Shown: positions 25,658 to 34,957 of the stretch, piece by piece | How the letters are laid out: every line of letters begins with the position of its first letter | Numbering within the stretch: the first letter of the stretch is position 1 | NCBI GenBank assembly: GCA_031292255.1 | Contig: JARLHN010000031.1 | Coordinates: forward strand, 49,498-113,497 | Source: Oryzomonas sp. | Lineage (GTDB): Bacteria > Desulfobacterota > Desulfuromonadia > Geobacterales > Pseudopelobacteraceae | Reading direction: 5' to 3' | Length of the DNA: 64,000 bases | Made by a program: the position numbers and the translations under genes | The notes under the pieces: model-generated | Seen by the model: only the letters and a program-made list of their open reading frames with translations | Told to the model about the DNA's origin: nothing | The model's database searches: none

Positions 25658-28051
25658 TCAGTGGGTTCGCTGCCCCATTGTTTTCCAGATCATCCGACTC
25701 AGCTTTTGCAGATTGAAAGGCTTATGAATAAAATTAACCGACTCCTCCAATATCCCTCTTGATTCAATAATGTCCGCAGTGAAGCCCGACATGAACAGCA
25801 CCGGTATATCCGGATGTTGAGCCAAGATCCTGTTACACATTTCTTTTCCGTTCATTTCTGGCATCACAACATCGGTCAGAATCACGTCAACTTGTTTGAA
25901 ATCATCCGTTTTACACAGCGCAATTGCATCCATTGGGGTTTTTACTACCACGACTTGGTACCCGAGTTGCGTGAGCATACCAGAGACCATTTTTCGAAGC
26001 GAGGCCTCGTCTTCCACAAGCAGAACCGTCCCGCTTCCCGAGATTATCGTCGGTTCCGGAGCCTCGGCGGACGAAAACCCCTTCTCCAACGTTACTCTCG
26101 GAAAATACAGTTTGAAGGTCGTACCAAGACCGTTTTTGCTATAAACGTTAATGAATCCGTCATTTTGTTTAACGATGCCGAATACTGTGGCCAGCCCGAG
26201 GCCCGTGCCCACTTCTAGGCCTTTCGTCGTGAAAAACGGTTCGAATATGTGGTCCAGGGTTTCTCTGTCCATACCGCAGCCGTTGTCACTCACCAGAAGC
26301 TGTACATACTCGCCCGGCAATTCGTCCGTACCGCAATCTGCATCAAACGTGCAATTGCCTATTTCAATGCTGATTTTACCCTCACCGTCGATAGCGTCGC
26401 GGGCGTTGACACACAGGTTGGCCATGATCTGGTCGATCTGTGACGGGTCTATCTTCACCGGCCAAAGATCGGCATCAGCCTGTAATTTCAGGCAGATATC
26501 CTCACCGATCAGTCGCTGCAGCATTTTGAGCATTTTCGAGATGGTTTCGTTCAGGTCGATAATCTGTGGGTTAATGGTTTGTTTTCGGGCGAAGGCCAAT
26601 AACTGGCGCGTGAGGTCGGCGGAGCGTTCGGCGGCTTTTTTTATCTCGACAAACGAAGCATAGTGAGGCTGGGGCGGTTCCATCCTATTAAGTTCCATAT
26701 CCGAATAGCCAAGGATTACCCCCAGCATGTTGTTGAAGTCATGAGCAACACCACCGGCCAAACGTCCCACAGATTCCATCTTTTGTGATTGCCGAAGCTG
26801 CTCTTCAAGTTTGGCCTTCTCTTCCTCGGCACATCTGCGTTCCGTTATGTCAGTGATTGTCGTGATAAAATAAAGTGGATTGCCTTTATTATCGCGCTGC
26901 AATGAAATTTGCATATCAACCAGAACTACATGCCCGTCTTTATGTATGTATCTCTTTTCCCAATTTGCCGTTTCCTTTTCTCTTGAAATAACGGCGTTGA
27001 CATTTTCTGTACTTATTTCAATATCATCAGGGTGGGTTATTTCCTGCCACCTCAAGCCATTCAACTCTTCTTCAGTGTAGCCCGGAATCCGGCAGAATGC
27101 TTTATTTGCTCTCAACCTTCCGTCAATCTCAGTCATTGATATGGCAACATTGGAATTGTAAAATAAATCTCTGAATATTCCTTCGCTTGTTTGTAGCGCT
27201 TCCTCAGATTGTTTTCTGCTATTGATTTCAGCTTCAAGCTTCTTGGCCTTAAAATCCAACCGTTCCTGGATTTTTTGCCGTTCTGCAATCTCATCTTCAA
27301 GTTGTTTCCGCTTTTCATTGATTGCGGATGTGCTCTTTGATAGTTTATTAGAACTCAGACCAATCATACAGATGCCCAAAAACCATACGAGGACATGAGC
27401 GGCACCTGTCCCGTTGATAATCCCCTTAGAATATCGGGATATTTCCGATAAGGGAATCGATACACTGATTCCTCCGCGAATATCGCCTATCTTGTATCCT
27501 TGTTGGGCGTGGCATTTCAGGCAGGGCTGCTCGGTTACGAATGGTCGCATGAGGCGCAAGTATTGTTGCCCGGCAATGGTTTGGACCTCGCTGACCTCCT
27601 CAACCCCACCTTCGAAGGCTTTAAGTACGGCACGTTCCCAAGGGTCGGGGGCATTTTCCTTTCTGATCGGATTAAGGCTGGTTATATGCCCTCGCACGAA
27701 ATCGTTATTTTTGGTCGCAAGTTCAAACACCTGGCGAGTCATGTAGGCGGGATTTATAAGTGTGAGAGCTTTTCCTGAAGGTGTGCTGATGTCGCGTTCC
27801 AGAGAGTTTGGAAGATTGGGGTTTGGTGGTGTTTCAGAAGTCGTGGGAACATAGATGCCCCCATGTTGTGCAGCCCATTTACGGTAAAGCAGATCTTTTT
27901 GGAAGGCAATCCGGGCTTCAGACTTGGCGACTTCCAAGGTATTCGCTTTTAGCTGAGAATAAGACCAGATAAAAGAAACTATAACGACTAACGTCCAAAT
28001 AACGCTCCAGATAATTGCATAAAACTTGACGTCATTTGATGCAACTCTCAA
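25658..28051 (-). CDS. Hybrid histidine kinase with periplasmic DUF3365-type haem-motif sensor
   Basis: A 797-residue kinase. A first transmembrane helix (about 9-29) and a second (about 216-235) enclose a periplasmic domain that resembles DUF3365/Tll0287-like sensors. It contains QPCLKCHAQQGY near 177-181, a CxxCH c-type haem motif. A coiled coil, a PAS domain (about 285-400), HisKA (GGVAHDFNNML), HATPase (NARDAI, DNGCGM, GTGLGLATVFG) and a C-terminal receiver (VILTDVVMPEMNG) follow. It is predicted to sense redox state or small ligands through haem. No partner regulator gene is adjacent, and the kinase core is a paralogue of the kinase at 15511-17514. Confidence 0.94.
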   Translation of the reverse strand: MRVASNDVKFYAIIWSVIWTLVVIVSFIWSYSQLKANTLEVAKSEARIAFQKDLLYRKWAAQHGGIYVPTTSETPPNPNLPNSLERDISTPSGKALTLINPAYMTRQVFELATKNNDFVRGHITSLNPIRKENAPDPWERAVLKAFEGGVEEVSEVQTIAGQQYLRLMRPFVTEQPCLKCHAQQGYKIGDIRGGISVSIPLSEISRYSKGIINGTGAAHVLVWFLGICMIGLSSNKLSKSTSAINEKRKQLEDEIAERQKIQERLDFKAKKLEAEINSRKQSEEALQTSEGIFRDLFYNSNVAISMTEIDGRLRANKAFCRIPGYTEEELNGLRWQEITHPDDIEISTENVNAVISREKETANWEKRYIHKDGHVVLVDMQISLQRDNKGNPLYFITTITDITERRCAEEEKAKLEEQLRQSQKMESVGRLAGGVAHDFNNMLGVILGYSDMELNRMEPPQPHYASFVEIKKAAERSADLTRQLLAFARKQTINPQIIDLNETISKMLKMLQRLIGEDICLKLQADADLWPVKIDPSQIDQIMANLCVNARDAIDGEGKISIEIGNCTFDADCGTDELPGEYVQLLVSDNGCGMDRETLDHIFEPFFTTKGLEVGTGLGLATVFGIVKQNDGFINVYSKNGLGTTFKLYFPRVTLEKGFSSAEAPEPTIISGSGTVLLVEDEASLRKMVSGMLTQLGYQVVVVKTPMDAIALCKTDDFKQVDVILTDVVMPEMNGKEMCNRILAQHPDIPVLFMSGFTADIIESRGILEESVNFIHKPFNLQKLSRMIWKTMGQRTH

Positions 28052-28272
28052 GAAATTCCCCTCTATTTATTTTATTCCAATTCGATGGCCATCTAGGCAC
28101 GACAAATCCAGTTAATTTCTAAACCATCTCAATTCTTACGTCAATATAAATACCGGAGACTTGCATGTCGGCTATCGATAAATGGACGAAGGGGAAGCAT
28201 TTCCCGTTTGCCTGGGGACGGCGCTGAAAATTACTGCCAGGGGAAATGATTGGAAAAGAGAGGAGTTGATTA

Positions 28273-28599
28273 TCAGACGATTACGTTTATCAAGCCGGAG
28301 GCTTCTTCGGTGCTGTTAGCTTGTTGTGGGCCTTTTGGCTTTTGATGTGGTTTTTTAGGTTGATCCTTGCCGGCACCGTGATCCTTCTTCTGTGACTCAT
28401 CCGATATGGTCGCATTGTCGGATTCCTTTAACTGGCGGGCAATTTGACTCTTAAAATCAGATACCGCCCTTTTCGCGTTTGTTACATGCCCCATTTGGTT
28501 AGCCTGGGCCGGCTTGCCTTTATGGCCGCCGGTACCACCCACTTTTTGTGGAGCTTGAACCTGATCAGGAGAAGTCACTTGAATAGGTAGTATTGCCAT
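28273..28599 (-). CDS. Hypothetical hydrophilic Lys/Gln-rich protein
   Basis: A 108-residue protein of unknown function. It is strongly hydrophilic, rich in Lys, Gln, Pro and Gly, with a low-complexity central and C-terminal region (DQPKKPHQKPKGPQQ) and probably disordered. No signal peptide or membrane segment. AAGGGA upstream of the ATG supports translation. It stands as a single gene between a hybrid kinase gene and a terminator. Confidence 0.6.
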   Translation of the reverse strand: MAILPIQVTSPDQVQAPQKVGGTGGHKGKPAQANQMGHVTNAKRAVSDFKSQIARQLKESDNATISDESQKKDHGAGKDQPKKPHQKPKGPQQANSTEEASGLINVIV

Positions 28600-28646
28600 T
28601 GCCTGTCCCTTCCTATGGTTTGCAACCCCACTGCATGGACATTATA

Positions 28647-28678
28647 GCAAAATCCGCTTCAATTGAGGCGGATTTTGC
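28647..28678. terminator. Terminator hairpin after the lipoprotein gene
   Basis: A perfect 11-base stem, GCAAAATCCGC against GCGGATTTTGC, with a 10-base loop, 36 bases beyond the lipoprotein stop. A-T-rich outer pairs give T-runs on both strands, fitting a bidirectional rho-independent terminator. Confidence 0.8.
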
Positions 28679-28714
28679 ATCAAACGGGATATCGTCCTTG
28701 GCGGACTTAAGGTG

Positions 28715-29212
28715 TTACCATTCCTCTGGCTTTAGACTGTCTCTATGCAATACTGCGCCCGTCATCGCATCGACAGCAAAGGTGCTGTGCCAATCGATTC
28801 CGGATTCCGGGCCGCCAAGGTCAGCCAGATAGTGGATTACGAATTTAAACACATCTCCCTGATTAAGGGTAGCATTACGCAACTCCACAGAAAATGGGAT
28901 CACCTCGCCTGTCTGTGACCTTTGAGGAGTGGGGATCGTGCTGGCCCGCGTTCGGATTTTCCCGTCCGACCCCAATAAAAAGACCGTTATATCGAGACTC
29001 TCGATATATGGATAGCGGACATTCTTCAAAATACCGTCAATGACAACAGCATTATTTGCTTCTGTTGTCTTCCATGCCACCTTGTAGTCAAAATCGCTGT
29101 GGCGGAATGGAAAACCGGCTGCAGGATTCTCTTGTGTCGCAACATATTGGGCACTGCAGGCGGATAGAATGAACAGAGCTACCAGCAGTAAGGTTTTAAT
29201 GATCGCTCCCAT
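28715..29212 (-). CDS. Hypothetical lipoprotein
   Basis: A 165-residue predicted lipoprotein. The signal peptide (MGAIIKTLLLVALFILSACS) ends in the lipobox LSAC at residue 19. The mature part is beta-strand-rich and resembles small envelope proteins built as a single immunoglobulin-like sandwich, but no family is recognised. It is a single gene with its own terminator, transcribed away from the ferritin-like gene to the right. Confidence 0.75.
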   Translation of the reverse strand: MGAIIKTLLLVALFILSACSAQYVATQENPAAGFPFRHSDFDYKVAWKTTEANNAVVIDGILKNVRYPYIESLDITVFLLGSDGKIRTRASTIPTPQRSQTGEVIPFSVELRNATLNQGDVFKFVIHYLADLGGPESGIDWHSTFAVDAMTGAVLHRDSLKPEEW

Positions 29213-29499
29213 GGTCTGTACCCCCTTTTTTCAATTTAGTATATCATCGGATAGTAGAATAGAAAGCAGTTGAACATTTATAAATGATGCCTACTGCGCG
29301 ATAATCCATGGCAATGGCGCGTGGATGGGACAGTCTCTCTATTGATGGCCATACTTGAAATTTTGGCGATTCCATGGGATGTCCGTATGCGGTCAGGTTT
29401 TTGTGAGTTGCAAAAGTAAAGCCGTATGATATGTTTACATCAAACGAACGTTTGATCCAACAAACCTTTTTAACTGTTCAACAGGGAAAGGAGGAAACA

Positions 29500-29985
29500 A
29501 TGTACGTCATTAATTTTGCACTGGAAATGGAGAAAGTTGGCAAGGAGTATTTTGAAAAATTGGCGGAAGAGACTTCTGTGACAGGCGTAAAGAACATCTT
29601 CAAAATGTTGGCCGTCGAGCAGCAAAAGCTTTATGACATCTTTAAAGCCATTGAACGTAATGAAAATGCGACACTTTTTGTGGATTCACATGCACTGGAA
29701 AGGGCAATAAATATTTTTGCCCAAATTTTCAACGAGGCATCCAAAGGAATTTTGAAAAATGACCTTGATGCATACGAGTACGCAATGAAAATAGAGGCTG
29801 ATATAGTAAAGTTTTTTGAGAATATGGCTCAGCTGGAAACAAATCAGGACGCAAAAACTCTTCTGAGAGAAATAGCCGATGAGGAGAAAAAGCTCTATAA
29901 TTCGATCGAAGATATTCACGATTTTGTTGCCGCCCCAAAATGGAACCTGGAAAGTACGGAATTCAGTAACCTAAAGGAATTCTGA
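29500..29985 (+). CDS. Ferritin-like / rubrerythrin-family di-iron protein
   Basis: A 161-residue all-helical protein with the spaced Glu pattern of ferritin-like di-iron proteins: E in FALEMEKVGKEYFEKLAEE, EQQKLYDIF, KIEADIVKFFENMA and IADEEKKLYNSIEDI. There is no rubredoxin domain. It probably handles peroxide or iron. The start at 29500 is chosen because AAAGGAGG lies seven bases upstream and the ferritin-like helix starts there. A reverse rubrerythrin is encoded 1 kb downstream on the other strand. Confidence 0.85.
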   Translation: MYVINFALEMEKVGKEYFEKLAEETSVTGVKNIFKMLAVEQQKLYDIFKAIERNENATLFVDSHALERAINIFAQIFNEASKGILKNDLDAYEYAMKIEADIVKFFENMAQLETNQDAKTLLREIADEEKKLYNSIEDIHDFVAAPKWNLESTEFSNLKEF

Positions 29986-30076
29986 GGGCGAACACATTCA
30001 AAAGAGGCAGGTATCCAAGGGTGGCACTTTCTAAATTGAAATACACAAAATCATGATCATGACTATGGAGGTTGCA

Positions 30077-30778
30077 ATGCCGGACATTAAATTGATACCC
30101 AGCGTTGAGCTGAGGCTTGCCTCTTTTTTGGAAATAAACCGCAGGCGGGAGCATAAAGCGTCATCCAATAACGGGCGCAAACCAGGGAAAACCATCACCA
30201 TTTCCCGCGAATATGGCTGCGAAGCATATACAGCGGCTGAATTTCTACGCCAACTCATGGAAAAAAACAGCGGAGAGCCATGGATGCTCATGGACAAGAA
30301 ACTATTAGAGGAAATCGCCCGGAATCACGATCTTTCATCCACAGTTCTTAAAAATTTGGGTGTTAACAGCCGTTTTCTGGATGAGGTGCTGGCCACGTTT
30401 TCCTCGAAATGGAAAAGTGAAATGGATCATTTCAAGGTGCTTTGTCGTCATATACTTTCCTTGGCTGAACAAGGCAATATGATCCTCATTGGCCAGGGAA
30501 GTTCCGTCATTACCCAGGCTCTCAAAAACTGCGCTCATTTTCGTTTATATGCGTCCAAGGAATTCAAGGTCCACTCCATTGTTCGGCGTCTGGGGGTTAC
30601 AACCGAAGAAGCGGAGAACATCGTCTCCATGCGTCAGAAACAGCGGAATAGTTTCATCCACGATTTTCTCGAACATGACGCTCAAGACTTGAGTCCCTAT
30701 AACATTGTGTTCAACAACGACAAAAACAGCGCGGAAACTATCGCCTACGCAATTGCAGATTATGTGGCAGCCGGATGA
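30077..30778 (+). CDS. Cytidylate-kinase-like family protein
   Basis: A 233-residue protein of the cytidylate-kinase-like group. KTITISREYGCEAYTAAEFL near residue 37-56 matches the start of this family, but the usual P-loop Gly-x-Gly-Lys is not evident, so nucleotide kinase activity is doubtful. GQGSSVITQ and HSIVRRL.V...EAENIVS further on match the family core, and a Tyr/Asn-rich end (YNIVFNNDK) is typical. The start is chosen for GGAGG five bases upstream. It lies between two di-iron protein genes; function unknown. Confidence 0.85.
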   Translation: MPDIKLIPSVELRLASFLEINRRREHKASSNNGRKPGKTITISREYGCEAYTAAEFLRQLMEKNSGEPWMLMDKKLLEEIARNHDLSSTVLKNLGVNSRFLDEVLATFSSKWKSEMDHFKVLCRHILSLAEQGNMILIGQGSSVITQALKNCAHFRLYASKEFKVHSIVRRLGVTTEEAENIVSMRQKQRNSFIHDFLEHDAQDLSPYNIVFNNDKNSAETIAYAIADYVAAG

Positions 30779-30810
30779 TGGTAGCCACGCAGACAAGAGA
30801 GTTACTTTGT

Positions 30811-30840
30811 TTTCTATTCAGAGTTCCCGGATGGAAACTA
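30811..30840 (-). repeat. Dispersed palindrome, copy 3 (degenerate)
   Basis: A diverged copy of the TCCGGAAACTCCGGA element, with one arm intact (CCGGATGGAAACTA) and the other altered. It is inverted relative to the copy at 30914-30956, with a terminator hairpin in between. Confidence 0.7.
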
Positions 30841-30867
30841 TTTTGTTGATCCCATAGGGGAGACGGG

Positions 30868-30911
30868 AATAGCCCGGATTGAGCGTGCAGTGACGCCTGG
30901 TCCGGGCTATT
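30868..30911. terminator. Terminator hairpin between convergent genes
   Basis: AATAGCCCGGA pairs with TCCGGGCTATT across a 22-base loop and is followed by TTTG. It lies between the cytidylate-kinase-like gene (plus) and rubrerythrin (minus) and sits exactly between two inverted copies of the dispersed palindrome. Confidence 0.75.
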
Positions 30912-30913
30912 TT

Positions 30914-30956
30914 GTTTCCATCCGGAAACTCCGGATGAGAACCTATTGGTTTCCGA
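30914..30956 (+). repeat. Dispersed TCCGGAAACTCCGGA palindrome, copy 4
   Basis: A well-conserved copy read on the plus strand, with the long tail CTATTGGTTTCCGA shared with copy 1. Together with copy 3 and the hairpin between them it forms a 145-base composite. Confidence 0.8.
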
Positions 30957-31041
30957 GGGTCGATTTCACGGCCCCTGCGGGCTTTCGCAACAGGACATTA
31001 GCATTGGACAGTATCGAGGCTTATGCTAATACCCAAGGAAC

Positions 31042-31584
31042 TCAGAAATAGCGCTTCAAGAGGCCTGCGAAGGCTTGGCCGTGGCGTGCTTCGTCCTTAC
31101 ACATCTCATGAACAGTATCATGGATAGCATCGTAGTTGAGTTGCTTGGCTTTGGTCGCTAAATCCTTTTTGCCCTTGCAGGCTCCGTTTTCCGCTTCGAC
31201 ACGCATCATAAGATTGGTTCTGGTGTCAGACTTCACAACTTCACCAAGCAATTCGGCAAATTTAGCAGCATGTTCGGCTTCCTCAAATGCGATCCGTTTG
31301 TAGGCCTCAGCGATTTCAGGATATCCTTCGCGGTCAGCCTGACGGCTCATAGCCAGGTACATGCCGACTTCAGAGCATTCACCCATGAAATTCCTTTTGA
31401 GCCCTTCGATGATGTCCTGGTCGATCCCTTGAGCTATACCGATTTTGTGTTCGTCGGCCCAACAAAGAGCGCTTTCATCTTTGATGGTAAATTTATCCGC
31501 CGGCGCCTTACATTGCGGACATTCGGCCGGGGGGGCATCTCCTTCGTGGATGTAGCCGCAAATGGTACAGACAAATTTTTTCAT
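31042..31584 (-). CDS. Reverse rubrerythrin (rubredoxin-type domain first)
   Basis: A 180-residue protein with an N-terminal rubredoxin-like Fe(Cys)4 site ([10 protein letters not shown] and CPQCKAP) followed by a ferritin-like di-iron domain ([29 protein letters not shown]). The domain order is the reverse of classical rubrerythrin, as in the oxygen- and peroxide-induced proteins of clostridia. It is predicted to reduce peroxide with electrons passed through the rubredoxin site. The start follows AAGGAGAAAGCA. Single gene. Confidence 0.94.
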   Translation of the reverse strand: MKKFVCTICGYIHEGDAPPAECPQCKAPADKFTIKDESALCWADEHKIGIAQGIDQDIIEGLKRNFMGECSEVGMYLAMSRQADREGYPEIAEAYKRIAFEEAEHAAKFAELLGEVVKSDTRTNLMMRVEAENGACKGKKDLATKAKQLNYDAIHDTVHEMCKDEARHGQAFAGLLKRYF

Positions 31585-31672
31585 TGCTTTCTCCTTTTTC
31601 ATGACAAATGGTTCCGTTGGGTTCTATGCTTGACTTCATTTGCAACTTCTTTTGAAAAACCTGGCTTGTTTC

Positions 31673-32794
31673 CTAGGCGCCTCTGGATATCTCTTCCAGA
31701 TTACCGGCAATAACAGTGGCGGTGGCAGCCTGTTCCTCTGAGGCCGTTGCGATCTGGGATATGACTTCCCTGATATTCTCGATTGAATTCACAATACTGG
31801 AAAGTGACACTTCAACTTGGTGTGACAGCTTTTCACTGACCTCCGCCTCCGCTTTTCCCTTTTCTATGGAAGCCACTGCTTGAGCAGTTTCGTTCTGGAT
31901 TTCGCTTACCATGGCACCTATTTGTTTTGTGGACGCCATTGTACGTTCAGCAAGACGACGCACTTCGTCGGCAACCACCGCAAATCCACGGCCTTGTTCG
32001 CCGGCTCTGGCCGCTTCTATGGCAGCATTGAGAGCCAATAGATTGGTCTGGTCGGCAATTTCGCTTATGACATTGACGATCTCGCTTATTCTTTCAGATT
32101 TTACCCCCAGGTTACCAACAACAGCAGCAGATCCTCGGACTATCGCGGCAACCTTCTGCATCTCCATTACGGCCTGAATAACAATTTTCTGCCCTTCATG
32201 GGCATTTTCAGCGACCTGGGAGGCGGAGTCCGATGCGTTGGTGGTGTTATGGGCGACCTCATTGACGGTCATGCTCATCTCTTCCATGGCAGTTGCAATC
32301 TGGTGGATATGAGTCTCCAAATAGTTTTTGCGCTCAATTTCAAAATACTGCTGTTCTTTTACTTGCTTTTCAGCCGTCACATCGCTCCAACAGGCCATGA
32401 AACAGAGAACTTTAGAAGAGTCGGTCATGTCCCAAATTGGGTAGGCAGTGGTGCGCAGAGTAATCGAGCCGATGGGAATTTCCGCGGTATGTGGGAGTTC
32501 TGTACGTGGACTGTCGAAGATCCTCCTGACCTTGGAAGGGTTCTTGTGATATTGGTGGATTGAATTTTGGAATGCGTTACTGACATCAGCCGTTCCCAGC
32601 CCGGCGTTTAGCTCGCCCCGGAACTTGTCGAGCATGGCCTTTGCACGGCTATTCATATAAAATATTTTGTTGTCTGGCGTTGTGTCGCAGAGCATCACGA
32701 TATTATCAACGTTGTCAAGCATCTGGCCCAGTTTTGCAATCTCAGCGTCCTTTTCAAGCAGATGCTGTTTACTCGACACACCCCAAAAGCTCAT
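31673..32794 (-). CDS. Soluble methyl-accepting chemotaxis protein (PAS-MA)
   Basis: A 373-residue chemoreceptor without membrane segments. An N-terminal PAS-like domain (about 20-135, [19 protein letters not shown]) is followed by a coiled coil and the signalling tip ([20 protein letters not shown], then [18 protein letters not shown]). The protein ends shortly after [20 protein letters not shown], slightly shorter at the C-terminus than most receptors and without a receptor-tail pentapeptide. The start is chosen for GGGAGG six bases upstream. It could be modified by the CheR/CheB pair at 17.5-18.9 kb; that is inference. Confidence 0.92.
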   Translation of the reverse strand: MSFWGVSSKQHLLEKDAEIAKLGQMLDNVDNIVMLCDTTPDNKIFYMNSRAKAMLDKFRGELNAGLGTADVSNAFQNSIHQYHKNPSKVRRIFDSPRTELPHTAEIPIGSITLRTTAYPIWDMTDSSKVLCFMACWSDVTAEKQVKEQQYFEIERKNYLETHIHQIATAMEEMSMTVNEVAHNTTNASDSASQVAENAHEGQKIVIQAVMEMQKVAAIVRGSAAVVGNLGVKSERISEIVNVISEIADQTNLLALNAAIEAARAGEQGRGFAVVADEVRRLAERTMASTKQIGAMVSEIQNETAQAVASIEKGKAEAEVSEKLSHQVEVSLSSIVNSIENIREVISQIATASEEQAATATVIAGNLEEISRGA

Positions 32795-32878
32795 CCATAG
32801 CCTCCCCTTCATAATTAAAAACAAAGTTAACATACACCAATTTGCTAGCCGATTACAACATCGATTAATGATAATTGA

Positions 32879-33061
32879 TTTGACCTACAGGCGGCTTGGC
32901 GCAGCATAAAGAAGATGATCGGCGAGGTGTACGGTCAGTATCGCAACGGGTTGATTGACGGGCGGGGGCGCATTACGGATTATCCGGGCGAGGACTTCCT
33001 GTCTCATGAGGAACTGAAAACGGGCTTTTCTGGAAGTGGCCTTGAAACTCACGCCCTGTAG
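32879..33061 (+). pseudogene. Fragment of an unidentified gene (C-terminal remnant)
   Basis: A GC-rich open stretch in otherwise AT-rich surroundings. It encodes about 60 residues ending at TAG 33059-33061, including QAAWRSIKKMIGEVYGQYRN and DYPGEDFLSHEELKTG, which look like real protein. There is no ribosome-binding site and the frame is closed just upstream, so it looks like the 3' end of a gene whose rest was lost. Its end overlaps the radical SAM gene on the other strand. No family is recognised. Confidence 0.4.
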
Positions 33062-34587
33062 ACTACTTCACGGACTGGAGCAGTCAGCCCCAGGTCGATC
33101 ATGGGCGCCGGCAGTGAGGGTTTGAGCGTGAGAGTCCGCTTGCGGAAGGGACTCCAGAGCAATTTCATAATATCCGCTTTTTTCATGTATCGGCCAAACC
33201 TGCTCAGTAACCTGATTGTCTGGAAGGGGCGCAGGAAAATCCTGTTGGCGAACAACAGGATGTATCCCTTCTGTCTGGCTTGATTCACTATATTGCCGGC
33301 AAGGATGGTCGGATCTATATCCGAGCATTTGAACCATTTTTTCCAGTCGCGCACATCGTCGATAATCCCTCGCTCGACATAATCCCGCCACAGGGGGGTG
33401 CCGCGGTATGCACAAAGGCGATTGAAGCCGAACGTATCCAGCTTGAGCCGGGCTGCAAAACGAAAACTCTCCAAAATCTCTTCCTTGGTTTCTTCCGGCG
33501 AACCAATCAGAAAAAAACCGTGAATGGTTTCTATCCCGCAGCGTTTGCCCTCGCTCACTGCGTGTTCGACCTGCGCCAACGTCTGCATCTTCTTGAGGCG
33601 GTCCAGCACCTGCTGGGTGCCGGCCTCAACTCCAAAGGCGAGGAAGTTACAGTTGGCTCTGGCCATTATGGGAAACTGGTCGGTGGCGACCGAATCGACT
33701 CGGCCTTCGCAGCCCCACTTGAACTCCAGCTTGCGGTCTATGATGCCCTGGCAGATTGCACCGATGCGCTTGCGGTTCAGCAGAAACTGGTCATCCGTCA
33801 AATAAATGGATCGGTAACCATCATCGTTCAGTTGCTGCATTTCGCCCAGCACATGCTCGGAAGAACGATGACGCCACTTGCGATTTGCCAGGGAGGGGAT
33901 ACCACAGTAGACACACTGATTGGGACAACCGCGTGAGGTCTGCATAGTGCAGAAGCGTTCCAGTGAAAGGACAGCGGGAACGTCAAGCGGCATGGACTCG
34001 ATGTAGTCGATCGGAAGGCTCTTGCGGTCGGGATATGGGAACTGATCAAGGTCATCAATGATTGGGCGAGGTGGGTTCTCGATGATTTCGCCCCCTGAAC
34101 GCCACACCAAGCCGCCGACCTTCCCGGGAGATTCCAAATTCACCAGGAAATCCGGTAAAAGCTCTTCACCTTCGCCTTTGGCAACGTAGTCTATGTCAGG
34201 AGAGTCTGCAAGAATCTCCTTTGCGTTAATGGTCGCAAACACGCCGCCGACAATAACAGGCGTGTCCGGGGCGGCCTGCTTGAGCCGCTGCGCCATGTCG
34301 AGGGTGGCGGGATAGGACGTGGTCGATAGAAACGAGAGCGCGATCACTCCCGGTTTCTCGTCACGGACCGCCTCTGCGATATGTTCTGCCTTCATCCGAG
34401 GGTGACAGGTGTCGAACATCCGTACCTCGTGACCGTGTTGACGAACGACCGGTGCCAGGGTTTCGATCCCGATGGGGGGAAATGCCATCACCTGAACTCG
34501 ATCCTTGCTGAATCGTGAGTCTATGAGTTCAGGCGGGAGAAGTTGGTAGAAGTCCTCGTCTCGGATAAAAATCAGAAAAACTTTAAT
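33049..34587 (-). CDS. B12-binding-domain radical SAM protein
   Basis: A cobalamin-binding-type radical SAM enzyme of about 512 residues. The N-terminal Rossmann-like domain (about 10-145, IETLAPVVRQHGHEVRMFD ... VIALSFLST ... VIVGGVFAT) precedes the radical SAM core with the cluster motif SRGCPNQCVYCGIP near 222. FGVEAGTQQVLDRL and a BchE-like C-terminal region follow. The best start by position is ATT at 34587, preceded by GAGGA six bases away and beginning IKVFLIF, where relatives would begin MKVFLIF. Upstream ATG (34635) and GTG (34671) starts would add 16-28 AT-rich residues. Substrate unknown. Confidence 0.88.
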   Translation of the reverse strand: MKVFLIFIRDEDFYQLLPPELIDSRFSKDRVQVMAFPPIGIETLAPVVRQHGHEVRMFDTCHPRMKAEHIAEAVRDEKPGVIALSFLSTTSYPATLDMAQRLKQAAPDTPVIVGGVFATINAKEILADSPDIDYVAKGEGEELLPDFLVNLESPGKVGGLVWRSGGEIIENPPRPIIDDLDQFPYPDRKSLPIDYIESMPLDVPAVLSLERFCTMQTSRGCPNQCVYCGIPSLANRKWRHRSSEHVLGEMQQLNDDGYRSIYLTDDQFLLNRKRIGAICQGIIDRKLEFKWGCEGRVDSVATDQFPIMARANCNFLAFGVEAGTQQVLDRLKKMQTLAQVEHAVSEGKRCGIETIHGFFLIGSPEETKEEILESFRFAARLKLDTFGFNRLCAYRGTPLWRDYVERGIIDDVRDWKKWFKCSDIDPTILAGNIVNQARQKGYILLFANRIFLRPFQTIRLLSRFGRYMKKADIMKLLWSPFRKRTLTLKPSLPAPMIDLGLTAPVREVVYRA

Positions 34588-34867
34588 AAATTTTCCTCGC
34601 TGTTGGATTTCGTAGAATATGTAATAATTGAACATCCTAATTTTTTTGATTATAACAGGTTCCAAGATCACCTGTCCATTCAGAAATAATCAGTAACTCA
34701 GATTAAGTGATAGTTCAGTTTTAAACTTTGATATGTTAACGGCTGCTGTTGCCTCTGCTTATAAAACTGTATGAAGTTTTGACAATGCCACAAAGTGGAT
34801 TCTAACTCATATTATGCCGATATTTATGGTGATTTATGGGAACTTACCGTTGAAATTCAAACAATAT

Positions 34868-34921
34868 AAAAACTACAGTCCGATTTATCAGTGAAATCGG
34901 CCTGTTGTTTTATGGCGCGCC
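34868..34921 (-). repeat. Displaced copy A of tRNA-Arg 3' end plus terminator (att-like)
   Basis: On the minus strand this reads GGCGCGCCA, the last nine bases of the tRNA-Arg gene at 42543-42619. A hairpin (CCGATTT/AAATCGG) and a T-run follow. It aligns over about 54 bases with copy B at roughly 80% by eye and with the native tRNA terminator. Same orientation as the tRNA. Confidence 0.6.
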
Positions 34922-34957
34922 AGCAATAGATGAAAATGCGAACTGATAAATGTTAAT

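Noticed and set aside
30841-30960. Possible cyclic di-GMP riboswitch near the terminator
   Set aside because: The characteristic conserved bases of the GEMM motif are absent and no gene follows in the right direction.
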